Assembly: GCF_009932395.1 (NCBI RefSeq)
Contig: NZ_LSRS01000006.1
Coordinates: forward strand, 23,527 to 87,526
Direction: 5' to 3'
DNA from: Sporotomaculum syntrophicum
Lineage (GTDB): Bacteria; Bacillota; Desulfotomaculia; Desulfotomaculales; Desulfallaceae
Length of the DNA: 64,000 nt
The notes under the pieces were generated by a model. That model was given only the letters and a program-made list of their open reading frames with translations, ran no database searches and was not told the origin of the DNA. Position numbers and translations under genes: made by a program. Positions 7,929 to 16,013 of this stretch are shown here, in pieces (within the stretch, counting starts at the first letter, position 1; every line of letters starts with the position of its first letter).

Positions 7929-9092
7929 TTGCGTCCTGAAACAATGAGAATCGTCGATGACCTGCGTGATCAAAATATACTTAACCTGGAGCATGCGAAA
8001 AGGGATAATCAGAAAATCGTGGGTATGTACTGTGCCTATTCCCCCAAGGAGCTGGTGCTGGCTGCCGGTGCGCTGCCGGTTAGCCTGTGCGGTACCAAAC
8101 AGGAGCCCATTGCCGCGGCGGAAAAGATACTACCCCGCAATATCTGCCCGCTGATTAAATCCAGCTTTGGCTTTGCCATCACGGATACCTGTCCCTATTT
8201 CCGCATGTCTGACTATGTGATTGCCGAAACCACTTGTGACGGCAAGAAAAAAATGTTTGAAATGCTTAAGGATTATAAGCCGATGCATGTGCTGCACCTG
8301 CCCCAGGGCACCAACCGTCCGGGGGCTTTAAAATGGTGGACTGATGAACTGTATTTGCTTAAAAGTCAACTGGAGGAAAACCTGGGTGTAGAAATCAGCC
8401 GGGAGAGCTTAAGAAAGGCCATCAAACTGGTTAATAAAGAGCGTTTGGCTATGCGCAAGCTGCACGAGCTGAATAAAGTCGACCCGGCCCCGCTCAGCGG
8501 TTTGGATATGCTGACCACCCTTTGGATGAAGGGCTTTAATGTTGATGTAGAAGAGGGTATTGAGCTAATCAACCAGCTCGCCGAGGAAGTTGAGGAAATC
8601 GTGCGCCTGGGAGCCTCTCCCTTTGCCGCGGGCACCCCGCGGATCTTGTTAACCGGCTGCCCGGTGGGCCTGGGCTCTGAAAAGGTACTGAGGCTATTGG
8701 AAGAGTGCGGTGGCAGTGTAGTTGGCCTGGAGAACTGCAGTGGCTTTAAAACAGTAGATACGCTGGTGGATGAAGATGAAGCCAGGGACCCCATGGAGGC
8801 CATTGCGGAAAAATATTTGCAGATACCCTGCTCCTGCATGTCGCACAATGAAGGCAGATTCGATTTAATCGACAGGATGATCGAAGAATATAAGGTCGAC
8901 GGGGTGGTGGATTTGACCTGGCAGGCCTGCCATACCTACAACGTAGAGGGCGAATTGCTTAGCCGGCGCGTCAAAGAGAAATATGATCTGCCCTACCTCC
9001 ATTTGGAAACGGACTATTCCACCTCCGACCTGCAGCAGCTGCAAACCAGAATCGGTGCTTTTATAGAATTACTCAACAGGAGAAAAGCATAG
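7929..9092 (+). CDS. Double-cubane-cluster-type reductase (2-hydroxyacyl-CoA dehydratase/BcrC-HgdB family)
   Basis: Iron-sulfur protein of the HgdB/BcrC superfamily. The stand-alone size (387 aa), single subunit plus activator, and the Cys set C35, C73 (NICPLIKSS), C88 (DTCPYF), C103 (TTCDGKK), C270, C301/C303 and C334 fit the double-cubane-cluster proteins described from Carboxydothermus, which use ATP-driven low-potential electrons to reduce small molecules. A true acyl-CoA dehydratase would normally need two such subunits, and only one is present. The start is a TTG at 7929 preceded by GGGAGGT 8 nt upstream; the next in-frame ATG (codon 6) is less well placed. The activator gene starts 2 nt after its stop. 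The natural substrate is unknown; proximity to the sao genes suggests involvement there. Confidence 0.85.
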   Translation: MRPETMRIVDDLRDQNILNLEHAKRDNQKIVGMYCAYSPKELVLAAGALPVSLCGTKQEPIAAAEKILPRNICPLIKSSFGFAITDTCPYFRMSDYVIAETTCDGKKKMFEMLKDYKPMHVLHLPQGTNRPGALKWWTDELYLLKSQLEENLGVEISRESLRKAIKLVNKERLAMRKLHELNKVDPAPLSGLDMLTTLWMKGFNVDVEEGIELINQLAEEVEEIVRLGASPFAAGTPRILLTGCPVGLGSEKVLRLLEECGGSVVGLENCSGFKTVDTLVDEDEARDPMEAIAEKYLQIPCSCMSHNEGRFDLIDRMIEEYKVDGVVDLTWQACHTYNVEGELLSRRVKEKYDLPYLHLETDYSTSDLQQLQTRIGAFIELLNRRKA

Positions 9093-9094
9093 TC

Positions 9095-9865
9095 ATGATC
9101 ACAGTGGGCATTGATGTAGGTTCCATGACCACCAAGGCAGTGCTGCTAAACGGACATGAGTGGAGCAGTGTAATCAGGCCCACCGGGTGCAGTCCCCGGC
9201 AATCCGCTCGGGAAGCATTTGATGAGCTGTTGCTGAAAGCCGGCCTGAGTGCCGGGGCAATCAGCCATATCACCGGTACCGGCTATGGTCGGATAATGTT
9301 GGATTTTATCAATAACGCGGTGACTGAAATAACCTGCCACGCCAGGGGCGCTCATTACCTGGTAGAGGGGACCGACCTGGTGATTGATATCGGCGGGCAG
9401 GACAGCAAGGTAATCAGGACGGACGGGCAGGGCAATGTAATTGATTTCGCCATGAACGATAAATGCGCTGCGGGGACCGGCCGGTTCCTGCAAGTAATGG
9501 CGTCTGCCCTGGGTGCTGATGTCAGTGAACTGGCTGCGCTGTCCCGGGGTGCCGAGCCGGTGGAAATTAGCAACATGTGTACAGTCTTTGCTGAGTCGGA
9601 GGTAGTCAGTCTGCTGGCCCAGGGGGTTACCAAAGAGAACATTATCGCCGGTATCCACCGCTCGGTGGCTCGCAGGGTAGCGGCTATGGCAGGCAGGCTG
9701 GGCTTGGGCAGCCTGGTAACCTTTACCGGCGGGGTGGCTAGAAATGCTGGGGTTAAAGCTTTTCTGGCTGAGGAACTGGGAGCTGAAATACATGTGGTGG
9801 CGGCGTCTCAACTGGCCGGGGCTCTTGGGGCAGCCCTACTGGCCCGGGAAATGGCCAAAGATTAG
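9095..9865 (+). CDS. ATP-dependent activator of the double-cubane reductase (BadF/HgdC ASKHA family)
   Basis: Homodimeric ATPase with a bridging [4Fe-4S] cluster that fires electrons into the preceding reductase. Seen: the ASKHA phosphate motif GIDVGSMTTKAVL at the N-terminus, DIGGQDSKVI, NDKCAAGTGRF with cluster ligand C124, and ISNMCTVFAESEV with the second ligand C162, then FTGGVARN. Length 256 aa is standard. It lies 2 nt from the reductase gene and 50 nt before the UGA-containing thioredoxin-like gene, on the same strand, so co-transcription with the sao genes is plausible. Confidence 0.93.
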   Translation: MITVGIDVGSMTTKAVLLNGHEWSSVIRPTGCSPRQSAREAFDELLLKAGLSAGAISHITGTGYGRIMLDFINNAVTEITCHARGAHYLVEGTDLVIDIGGQDSKVIRTDGQGNVIDFAMNDKCAAGTGRFLQVMASALGADVSELAALSRGAEPVEISNMCTVFAESEVVSLLAQGVTKENIIAGIHRSVARRVAAMAGRLGLGSLVTFTGGVARNAGVKAFLAEELGAEIHVVAASQLAGALGAALLAREMAKD

Positions 9866-9915
9866 TGAGCAGTGGGGCGCGCAGAGGGCGTGCTTAGGTT
9901 AAAGGAGGCTTGGTT

Positions 9916-10176
9916 ATGGCTAAGGTCCAGGTTGAGTTTATCAATACCTGACCCAGTTGTGATGAATATGCCCGGGTGATCAGGCATGCAGCCGCAAAAT
10001 ACGGAGATGTTGTTGAGGTATTTATTTATTACGCGGGTAAAGATATGGGTTACCTTAAAAAATACGGCATGGTAACCAGAGGTACGATGATTGTTAACAG
10101 CAGAAAGAAATATGATATTCTCTCCAGAGCTGTCATTGAAAAAGCTATCGAAGAAGCAGTTAGGGGCAGTGCATAG
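9916..10176 (+). CDS. saoT: Thioredoxin-like selenoprotein SaoT (in-frame UGA, UPSC active site)
   Basis: A small (86 aa) thioredoxin-fold redox protein. An AAAGGAGG site at 9901-9908 fixes the ATG at 9916. Codon 12 (9949-9951) is TGA and gives MAKVQVEFINT-U-PSC, exactly a CxxC active site with the first Cys replaced by selenocysteine; the frame then continues without interruption to TAG at 10174. The downstream residues (thioredoxin-like beta-alpha-beta pattern, TRGTMIVN before the last helix) show it is one protein and not a short peptide plus an ORF. A candidate bacterial SECIS hairpin lies at 9968-9987. The stop overlaps the GTG of the next gene. The name follows recalled sao nomenclature. 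Confidence 0.87.
9968..9987 (+). promoter_or_regulatory. Candidate bacterial SECIS element for saoT
   Basis: A 5-bp stem ATGCC/GGCAT has a 10-nt loop (CGGGTGATCA) with G near its 5' side. It starts 16 nt after the UGA, within the spacing seen for SelB-binding hairpins. Identified by eye only. Confidence 0.55.
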
Positions 10177-11258
10177 TGATAGCAGAACTACTTAACCGGA
10201 TAATTTTTCTTGCCTTTGATATTCTTAACGGCGCTTCGGTGTGGCTGGTAGCCAGCTTTATCCTGGCCGGTTTGCTGCACAACGTTTTAAGCCCGGACAA
10301 GCTGCAGCGGATGCTGGGCAATACCAAAACTTCATCCATCATCAAGGCCACCCTGTCGGGTATGCTGCTGCCCATGTGCAGCTGCGGGGTGATTCCCCTG
10401 GCGCTGGGACTGTATTATTCCGGTGCTTATCTTGGCCCGACCCTGGCTTTTATGACCGCCACCCCCATCATAAACCCCGCTGCCGTACTGCTGGCCTACG
10501 GTTTTCTGGGGCCTCAGATTGCGACCATTTATCTGGCGACAGGTTTTGTTATCCCGCTGTTCATTGGCCTTACCGGCAATAAACTGGCAGGGCCGGAGCT
10601 TCACGCCCCAGGTATTGATACAGAAATTAATTTGGTGGAGTTGGAGTCCGGAGGGGGGGACAGCCTGGCGCAAAAGCTGCGTTCCGGCTTAGAGTGGGGC
10701 TTTTTGGATATGGGCGTTTCGGTCAGCAAGTATGTCTGCCTGGGCATGCTGTTGGCCGGTGCGATCATTGCGCTGGTTCCCCCTAGCTTTATCCAGCAGT
10801 ACCTGGGCAATCCAGGTATGCTTTCCCTGGTTAGCATTGCTCTGCTCGGCTCCATTATGTATGTATGTGCCGTGGGCCATATCCCCTTTATTGCTGCCCT
10901 GGTAGCCAGTGGAGCTGCACCGGGACTGGCCATCACCTTTTTATTAACCGGGGCGGCCACCAATTTGCCGGAATTAATCAGCATCTATAAGCTTATTGGC
11001 CGGCGGGCGGTAGCTATCTACTCCGTGGTATTGATCGGCGCCTCTTTATTAATTGGTTACCTGACCAATATGCTGCTGACTGATTTTGTCCCTTTATTTG
11101 ATCTGTCTAAAGTTCGGGATACGGTCGGCATAGCGAATAAATTTATTTTTTCTACACCGGCTGCTTTAGAATACTTGTGCTCGGTGATTGTTGTGGGATT
11201 GGGGATTTATTCGGTTTGGCCAAGGCTTAAGCTTTACCTAGCGGAAAGGATGGCCTGA
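10176..11258 (+). CDS. saoE: ArsP-like permease / efflux transporter SaoE
   Basis: Integral membrane protein of the ArsP (formerly DUF318) permease family, about eight to ten helices, 360 aa. The family signature PMCSCGVIPLAL with C68 and C70 in a membrane segment and ATPIINPAAVLL is intact. ArsP exports organoarsenicals using such cysteines. GTG start at 10176 overlaps the saoT stop (TAGTG) and its own stop overlaps the next ATG (TGATG), so translation is coupled on both sides. In context it should export the metal or metalloid product of the pathway, an inference. Confidence 0.87.
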   Translation: MIAELLNRIIFLAFDILNGASVWLVASFILAGLLHNVLSPDKLQRMLGNTKTSSIIKATLSGMLLPMCSCGVIPLALGLYYSGAYLGPTLAFMTATPIINPAAVLLAYGFLGPQIATIYLATGFVIPLFIGLTGNKLAGPELHAPGIDTEINLVELESGGGDSLAQKLRSGLEWGFLDMGVSVSKYVCLGMLLAGAIIALVPPSFIQQYLGNPGMLSLVSIALLGSIMYVCAVGHIPFIAALVASGAAPGLAITFLLTGAATNLPELISIYKLIGRRAVAIYSVVLIGASLLIGYLTNMLLTDFVPLFDLSKVRDTVGIANKFIFSTPAALEYLCSVIVVGLGIYSVWPRLKLYLAERMA

Positions 11259-11737
11259 TGTTAAGCCGAACTCAACTACTGGTTATACTTACATCTTTAT
11301 TGATCTTCCTGGGGTGTGGCGGGTGCGGTAATCAGCCGGCAGAAAATGATGCTGTCCGTGCTACTGAAGCGCTGATGCGGAGCGATGCTCTACTGCAACA
11401 TTTTAAGTCCGTTCATCCGGACAAGGAGGTGATCGTGTTTGCCCGGGCCGATGTAAACAACACCGGTAACGATGACAGGGTGGTGATATATCGGGATACC
11501 AGGGATCAAAACATGATGGTAGTGGTTTTTGATGCCGCGGGGAAATTGCAATGCTCGAACAAGGTTCCGGCTCCGGCTACCAACCAGATGATCCAATTCA
11601 AGGATATAGATGAGCGACCGCCGCTGGAATTTATCGCCTCGGGTGTCAAAGGCGCCAATTATGGCTACGCCATCTTTCGTCTGGAAGCAGGTGTCCTGAG
11701 CGACCTGTTTGGGGAAGGCATGGAAGATTGCTGCTAA
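11258..11737 (+). CDS. saoC: SaoC, small lipoprotein with C-terminal Cys-Cys
   Basis: A 159-residue exported protein. It has a hydrophobic signal with lipobox-like IFLGC near residue 20, a globular domain of about 110 residues, and an exposed C-terminus ending EDCC, the terminal Cys-Cys-COOH that gave the family its name as I recall it. In MerA-type mercuric reductases a C-terminal Cys pair hands metal to the active site, and a similar relay role can be suggested here. The start ATG overlaps the saoE stop by one base. The domain resembles no enzyme I recognise. Confidence 0.8.
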   Translation: MLSRTQLLVILTSLLIFLGCGGCGNQPAENDAVRATEALMRSDALLQHFKSVHPDKEVIVFARADVNNTGNDDRVVIYRDTRDQNMMVVVFDAAGKLQCSNKVPAPATNQMIQFKDIDERPPLEFIASGVKGANYGYAIFRLEAGVLSDLFGEGMEDCC

Positions 11738-11784
11738 AGCTTTTGTAAAGGTAAAATTAAATGTTTATGAGAGGGAGACTACAT

Positions 11785-12918
11785 ATGCAAAAAAAGAGCC
11801 GGCTAATACTGCTCATCGTTACTATCCTGGCACTCTCGCTGCTGGCAGGCTGCGGCGGTGGGGAGGATAAAACAGCGAGTTCAAACAAAGCGGCCAATAA
11901 TGCGATACCGGAAAAAGATAAAGATTATGTAGTGCAGCTGGGCTACTACGATTGTGACCATATGACCGGTGCCTGTATCGCCAAGGATGCCGGAATTTTT
12001 GATGAATTAGGGCTCAAGGTTAATGTGCTGGGTAACGGCAAAGTGCCGGAAGCTATGGCTGCTGGAAAGATGGACGCCGGATATGTCGGCAACAGCGGCA
12101 CGATGCGGGCCTTTTTAAAGGGGGCCCCCATTCTAGTGGCAGCTAATAACCATATCGGCGGTTCGTATTATCTGGTGGCTTCAAACGATATTAAAGATCC
12201 TCAAGAGTTGATAGGGAAAAAAATAGCGCTGGGTACAGACCCGGAGAAAAATAACATCTCATGGATCGGTATGGCTAAAGAATTAGGCCTCCCCATAGAA
12301 GGTAAGAACTATGAAGTGTTTGACATGTCTGACAAAGACGAGTACTTTGCTTTGAAGGCCGGACACTTGGATGCTTATACAGCTTGTGATCCCTGGGGAT
12401 CGATGGCTGAATACGAGAAAACCGGCCAAATCCTGGCGATAGACGGTAAGCTGCCCTCCGGCGAATGGGGAGAGTGCTGCGCCTATCATTTAAGTAAAAA
12501 TTTTGCCGCTGAGCACCCGGAACTGGCCAAGTTAATGGTTTTAGCCCATACCAGGGCACTGCAGTATATATACACCAAGCCTGTGCATTCTGCCGAAATC
12601 TTTGCGGCCAATTACAATGTACCTCTGGAAGTTGCTTTTATGACGATTTACAAAAAAACTGTTGCTGAAGGTAGAACCCTTACCTGGACGATTGACTATG
12701 ACTACTGGCAGAGACAAATTGATTTGGAACTAGCCGAAGGAACCCTTGAAGCCGCACCAAACGTAGACGAGTTTATCCAGCCACAGTACCTGAACGAGTG
12801 CGGTGCGGATGACTTTGATACTTTTATTAAGGAAAAAGTAGATCCGGTCTTTCCAATCGGCATGAGCTATGCTGATTGGAAAGCCAAAGCCTATCAACTG
12901 GAGGGGAAAAAGGCTTAA
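11785..12918 (+). CDS. saoX: ABC substrate-binding lipoprotein SaoX
   Basis: Extracytoplasmic binding protein (377 aa) of the sao importer, NMT1/SsuA-like. The ATG at 11785 follows AGAGGGAGA and gives a basic n-region, hydrophobic core and lipobox LAGC (Cys23); the in-frame ATG at 11761 lies upstream of that site. The mature protein is unusually rich in placed cysteines: YDCDHMTGACIAKD near the N-terminus, TACDPWG in the middle and GEWGECCAYHL later, the last matching the Cys-Cys of the binding protein at 4880-6004. Such residues are not needed for sulfonate binding and suggest a thiophilic ligand. Confidence 0.85.
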   Translation: MQKKSRLILLIVTILALSLLAGCGGGEDKTASSNKAANNAIPEKDKDYVVQLGYYDCDHMTGACIAKDAGIFDELGLKVNVLGNGKVPEAMAAGKMDAGYVGNSGTMRAFLKGAPILVAANNHIGGSYYLVASNDIKDPQELIGKKIALGTDPEKNNISWIGMAKELGLPIEGKNYEVFDMSDKDEYFALKAGHLDAYTACDPWGSMAEYEKTGQILAIDGKLPSGEWGECCAYHLSKNFAAEHPELAKLMVLAHTRALQYIYTKPVHSAEIFAANYNVPLEVAFMTIYKKTVAEGRTLTWTIDYDYWQRQIDLELAEGTLEAAPNVDEFIQPQYLNECGADDFDTFIKEKVDPVFPIGMSYADWKAKAYQLEGKKA

Positions 12919-12926
12919 ACCTGAAG

Positions 12927-13739
12927 ATGAGAAATTATCTTGTCCTGGCAGCAGTACTCGGGTTGCTGCTTATGGCCGGCAATGTCACTTTGCCACAACC
13001 GGAGAAGGACAATAGACTAGTAAAAATCGGAACACCGGATGATACTGGTGGCTTGATTATCCACTACCTAGTCAATACCAAGGGCTACGCAGGCGCAATG
13101 GTACAGCAGGACTTTACCATGTATCCGGTCAAGGACTGTTGCGCCAGCACGGCTCAGTGGGGTCTGTCCACCAATCTGTATGACCTGGCTATCATGTGCC
13201 CTGATGCAGCAGTAAGCCTGATAGCCAAGGACAACCGTTTCGAAATTGTTAGCCCAAGCCTGGTGAATTCAGACATCGTCGTCATTAAGTCCGGGCAGGC
13301 GCCAAAAAAGATTGGGGTAGCCCAGAACCGGAACCACCAGGTAAAGATAGTCGCCGATCATTTTGCCGGGGACTGTGCCACTGTACCTATGCTGCCGTCA
13401 GCGATACCATATGCTTACGTGAAAAATGTCGTTGACGGGGTTGTCGTAGATGCACTAAAAGGCCTTACCATGCAGGGAACTAAACTGCCCGCCACAACTA
13501 ACGAGTCGGAGGAACATGTCACTTATGTCCTGGTGGTGAATAAAAGTTTTAAGCCTGATCCGCGTTATCATAAATTCCTGCGTTTATTTGCTGAATCAGC
13601 TGTTGAATTAAATCAACCGGAGATTCTGGCGACAGCGATTAGTAACTATAAAAATATCGACTTTGGGCATGAGGAGGTGAACCAATGGAACCGGTTGAGA
13701 ATAAAGCACGTATTTACAACTCCAGGAATTCGCGGCTAA
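12927..13739 (+). CDS. saoB: Second substrate-binding protein SaoB
   Basis: A 270-residue periplasmic-binding-like protein with an N-terminal signal or anchor helix (MRNYLVLAAVLGLLLMAG) but no lipobox cysteine. The ATG at 12927 starts exactly at the signal sequence; a TTG at 12876, inside saoX, is less likely. The mature part contains KDCCAST, IMCPDA and GDCAT cysteines, again suggesting metal or thiol chemistry. The last 54 nt overlap the start of the permease gene. Two different binding proteins for one permease is unusual; SaoB may be a membrane-tethered partner of SaoX. Confidence 0.78.
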   Translation: MRNYLVLAAVLGLLLMAGNVTLPQPEKDNRLVKIGTPDDTGGLIIHYLVNTKGYAGAMVQQDFTMYPVKDCCASTAQWGLSTNLYDLAIMCPDAAVSLIAKDNRFEIVSPSLVNSDIVVIKSGQAPKKIGVAQNRNHQVKIVADHFAGDCATVPMLPSAIPYAYVKNVVDGVVVDALKGLTMQGTKLPATTNESEEHVTYVLVVNKSFKPDPRYHKFLRLFAESAVELNQPEILATAISNYKNIDFGHEEVNQWNRLRIKHVFTTPGIRG

Positions 13740-14515
13740 TGCGAGAAACATTCATGGGCTCAATGGGCTATAAAAAACTATTCTACCGGGCGATCACTAT
13801 TGCCTCATTTTTAGCTGTCTGGCAATTGGCCGCTAACTATTACAACAGTGAGTTTATGATGCCGTCACCCTGGACGACAATGGTTACTTTTGCTGCCATC
13901 CTGCATGACCCGGAAGTCATCGCCAATCTCCTCCTCACTTTAAAGAGAGTTTTAACAGGTTTTTGTTATGCCCTGCTGATCGGGATTCCGCTGGGCTTTC
14001 TGATGGGCTACTCTAAAATAGCCATGCAACTATTTGACCCGCTGATCGATTCGCTAAGACAGGTGCCCATTATGGCCTGGGTGCCGCTGACCATAGTCTG
14101 GTTCGGTCTCGGTGACGGACCGACCGTATTTTTAATTGCTTTCGCCGGTGTATTTCCTATCATCATGAATACCATCGCCGGAGTGCAAAACATCTCTAAA
14201 GATTATTACCATGCGGCTCGAAGTATGGGAGCTAAGCCTTGGAGCGTATTTGCTCATGTCATCGTTCCCGCTTCCTTGCCCGATATATTAATTGGCAGTA
14301 GGGTTGCCATTGGCCTGGGCTGGATGTCTGTCATATGAGCGGAATTTATTGCGACGAGTGCCGGTTTCGGCTACTCCATGGTGGAAGCTCAGACAAGAAT
14401 GGAGACCGATAAATTGGTTGCCCTGATGATCATGGCCGCACTGGTGGGTTATGGCATCGACCGGGTGATTCAACTGTTCAATAGCAAGGCTACTAAATGG
14501 AGGTTTATCCAGTAG
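13685..14515 (+). CDS. saoP: ABC transporter permease SaoP with in-frame UGA (selenoprotein)
   Basis: Membrane permease (276 aa with Sec) of the sao importer, BPD_transp_1 family, about six helices. The start ATG at 13685 follows AGGAGGTGA. Codon 218 (14336-14338) is TGA within GWMSVI-U-AEFIATSAG. The 58 residues after it continue the fold perfectly: the sister permease at 6075-6911 reads WMCLVSAEMLPG here and ends with the same ...KWxxxI pattern. Without readthrough the protein would lose its last helices. A candidate SECIS hairpin lies 17 nt downstream. The selenocysteine would sit at the edge of a membrane helix, where it could contact a thiophilic substrate. The coupling helix is HAARSMGAKPWSVFAHVIVP. 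Confidence 0.83.
14356..14376 (+). promoter_or_regulatory. Candidate bacterial SECIS element for saoP
   Basis: GAGTGCCG pairs with CGGC-T-ACTC (one bulged T) around the loop GTTT, which begins with G. The stem starts 17 nt after the UGA. It is the best of the three candidate elements in this operon. Confidence 0.65.
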
Positions 14516-15309
14516 TGAATTTAAGTGTGGAAAATTTAAGCAAGGTTTTTATCAATGACGGTAACGTGCATACCGTGCTCTCGGGAGTAAATTTTACTGT
14601 TCAGGAAGGTCAATTTGTCACCTTGCTGGGTCCTTCAGGGTGTGGCAAAACCACTTTGTTGACCATTATCGCCGGCTTTCAGAGCGCTACCGAGGGCAGC
14701 GTATTGCTTAACGGCCAGCAAGTTAGCACGCCAGGTCCTGACCGTGGCTTTGTTTTTCAAAACTACGCGCTATTTCCCTGGATGACGGTTCGGGAGAATA
14801 TTCTCTACCCGATGAAAAGGCGTAAAATGCCGAGGCAGCAACGGGAACAGCGCCTGCAGGAACTACTGACGATGGCCCAGCTGGAAGGCAAGGAGGGGCT
14901 TTATCCCCAGCAGCTATCCGGGGGGATGAAGCAAAGAACCGCTTTCATCAGGGCTTTAGCCGGCAGCCCGGAAGTATTATTAATGGATGAACCCCTGGGA
15001 GCAGTGGATTTTCAAATGAGGCAAATACTGCAAGAAGAGCTGGAGTCTATCTGGCTGAAGGATCAAACGACGGTGCTTATGGTCACCCACGATGTAGACG
15101 AGGCCATTTATTTAAGTGACCGGGTGATTGTGATGTCTGCTCAACAAGGTAACATTCTGGAGGATTTGGCGATCAAGCTGCATCGGCCCCGCAATAGAAA
15201 CGGAGAAAAATATATTAAGTATAAAGTGCACTTAATGAATTTATTAAAGAAAGCGCTGCATAAGGAACCGGAGGCGCCGGGAAAGGAATTGGAACTTTGT
15301 CTGGCTTAA
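14515..15309 (+). CDS. saoA: ABC transporter ATP-binding protein SaoA
   Basis: ATPase of the sao importer. Walker A GPSGCGKTT, FQNYALFPW Q-loop, signature LSGGMKQR, Walker B VLLMDEPLGAVD and VTHDVDEA H-loop are intact. I chose the GTG at 14515, which overlaps the saoP stop (TAGTG), follows GGAGG at 14499-14503 and yields the usual MNLSVENLSKVF start; the ATG at 14497 would add six residues. About 264 aa. Confidence 0.9.
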   Translation: MNLSVENLSKVFINDGNVHTVLSGVNFTVQEGQFVTLLGPSGCGKTTLLTIIAGFQSATEGSVLLNGQQVSTPGPDRGFVFQNYALFPWMTVRENILYPMKRRKMPRQQREQRLQELLTMAQLEGKEGLYPQQLSGGMKQRTAFIRALAGSPEVLLMDEPLGAVDFQMRQILQEELESIWLKDQTTVLMVTHDVDEAIYLSDRVIVMSAQQGNILEDLAIKLHRPRNRNGEKYIKYKVHLMNLLKKALHKEPEAPGKELELCLA

Positions 15310-15980
15310 GTATGAACAACTTAAATAAAGAAAACACCAGTCGTTTTAAGTATTACTCGGAAGAAGCGCTGAGTATAGCCAGCATATCATCAAAGCTTAC
15401 GGCTAACGAAAGATTAGTGAGAAATTATATTATGGAAAGCATCATTAACTATGCTGCGCTGGTAAATGTGGCTGATTTGGAGCAGGTATTCAATACCCGG
15501 CTGGATGATGTCCTTGCTATCGTGGATAGCCTGGTCGATAAAAGAACCGTGGTCAGAGATGAGCTGGGCAATATTGTTTTTGCTTATCCGGTATCAGCCC
15601 TGCCCACCGCTCACCAGGTGAACCTGCAAGACGGTCGGCATCTGTATGCGATGTGTGCAGTGGATGCGTTGGGCGTGGCGTTTACCTTTAAACAGGATAT
15701 TAAAATTGAATCGGTGTGCCGGCACTGCAATGCTCCGGTTGCCCTGCAGATCATCAATGGAGAAATATTTGACCTGCATCCTACCACTGCCCATGTGATG
15801 CATGTAGACCTAAAAAAGCTGGATAATTGGGCGGGCAGCTGCTGAAACATTATGAATTTCTTCTGTACGAAGAGTCATTATGATGTATGGTCTGCCGTCA
15901 ATGGTATCAATGAGGAAGAAGTTTTTTGTTTAGATGCCCATGAGGCGTTGATTGTGGCTGAGATGCTATTTAGCGTTTAA
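15297..15980 (+). CDS. saoL: MerB-like organometal lyase SaoL with in-frame UGA (selenoprotein)
   Basis: Alkylmercury-lyase family protein, 227 aa with Sec if the TTG at 15297 (AAAGGA 9 nt upstream) is used, or five residues shorter from the ATG at 15312. Residues about 30-95 form a winged-helix-like N-terminal domain; HLYAMCAVDALG contains C120 and D123, equivalent to the catalytic Cys96 and Asp99 of MerB. Codon 183 (15843-15845) is TGA in GSC-U-NIMNFF; aligning the following Phe-Phe with that of MerB puts the selenocysteine on catalytic Cys159. The frame then runs 44 more codons to TAA at 15978 and includes the expected C-terminal helix. This is expected to protonolyse a carbon-metal bond. 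Stopping at UGA would delete an active-site residue. Confidence 0.87.
15858..15874 (+). promoter_or_regulatory. Candidate bacterial SECIS element for saoL
   Basis: A 6-bp stem (TTCTTC with GAAGAG, including one T-G pair) surrounds loop TGTAC, which carries G in its second position. It starts 12 nt after the UGA. The stem is AU-rich, so this is the weakest of the three hairpins. Confidence 0.5.
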
Positions 15981-16013
15981 TTGAAAGAATAACCAATGAA
16001 AGGGGTAAGTTTA

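Noticed and set aside
9146..9811. A 221-codon minus-strand reading frame inside the activator gene
   Set aside because: It is the antisense shadow of a well-supported ASKHA activator, with no ribosome binding site or recognisable domain.
14336..14338. Treating the saoP UGA as a pseudogene stop
   Set aside because: Family similarity continues in the same frame without any indel, a SECIS-like hairpin follows, and two other genes of the same operon show the same feature.
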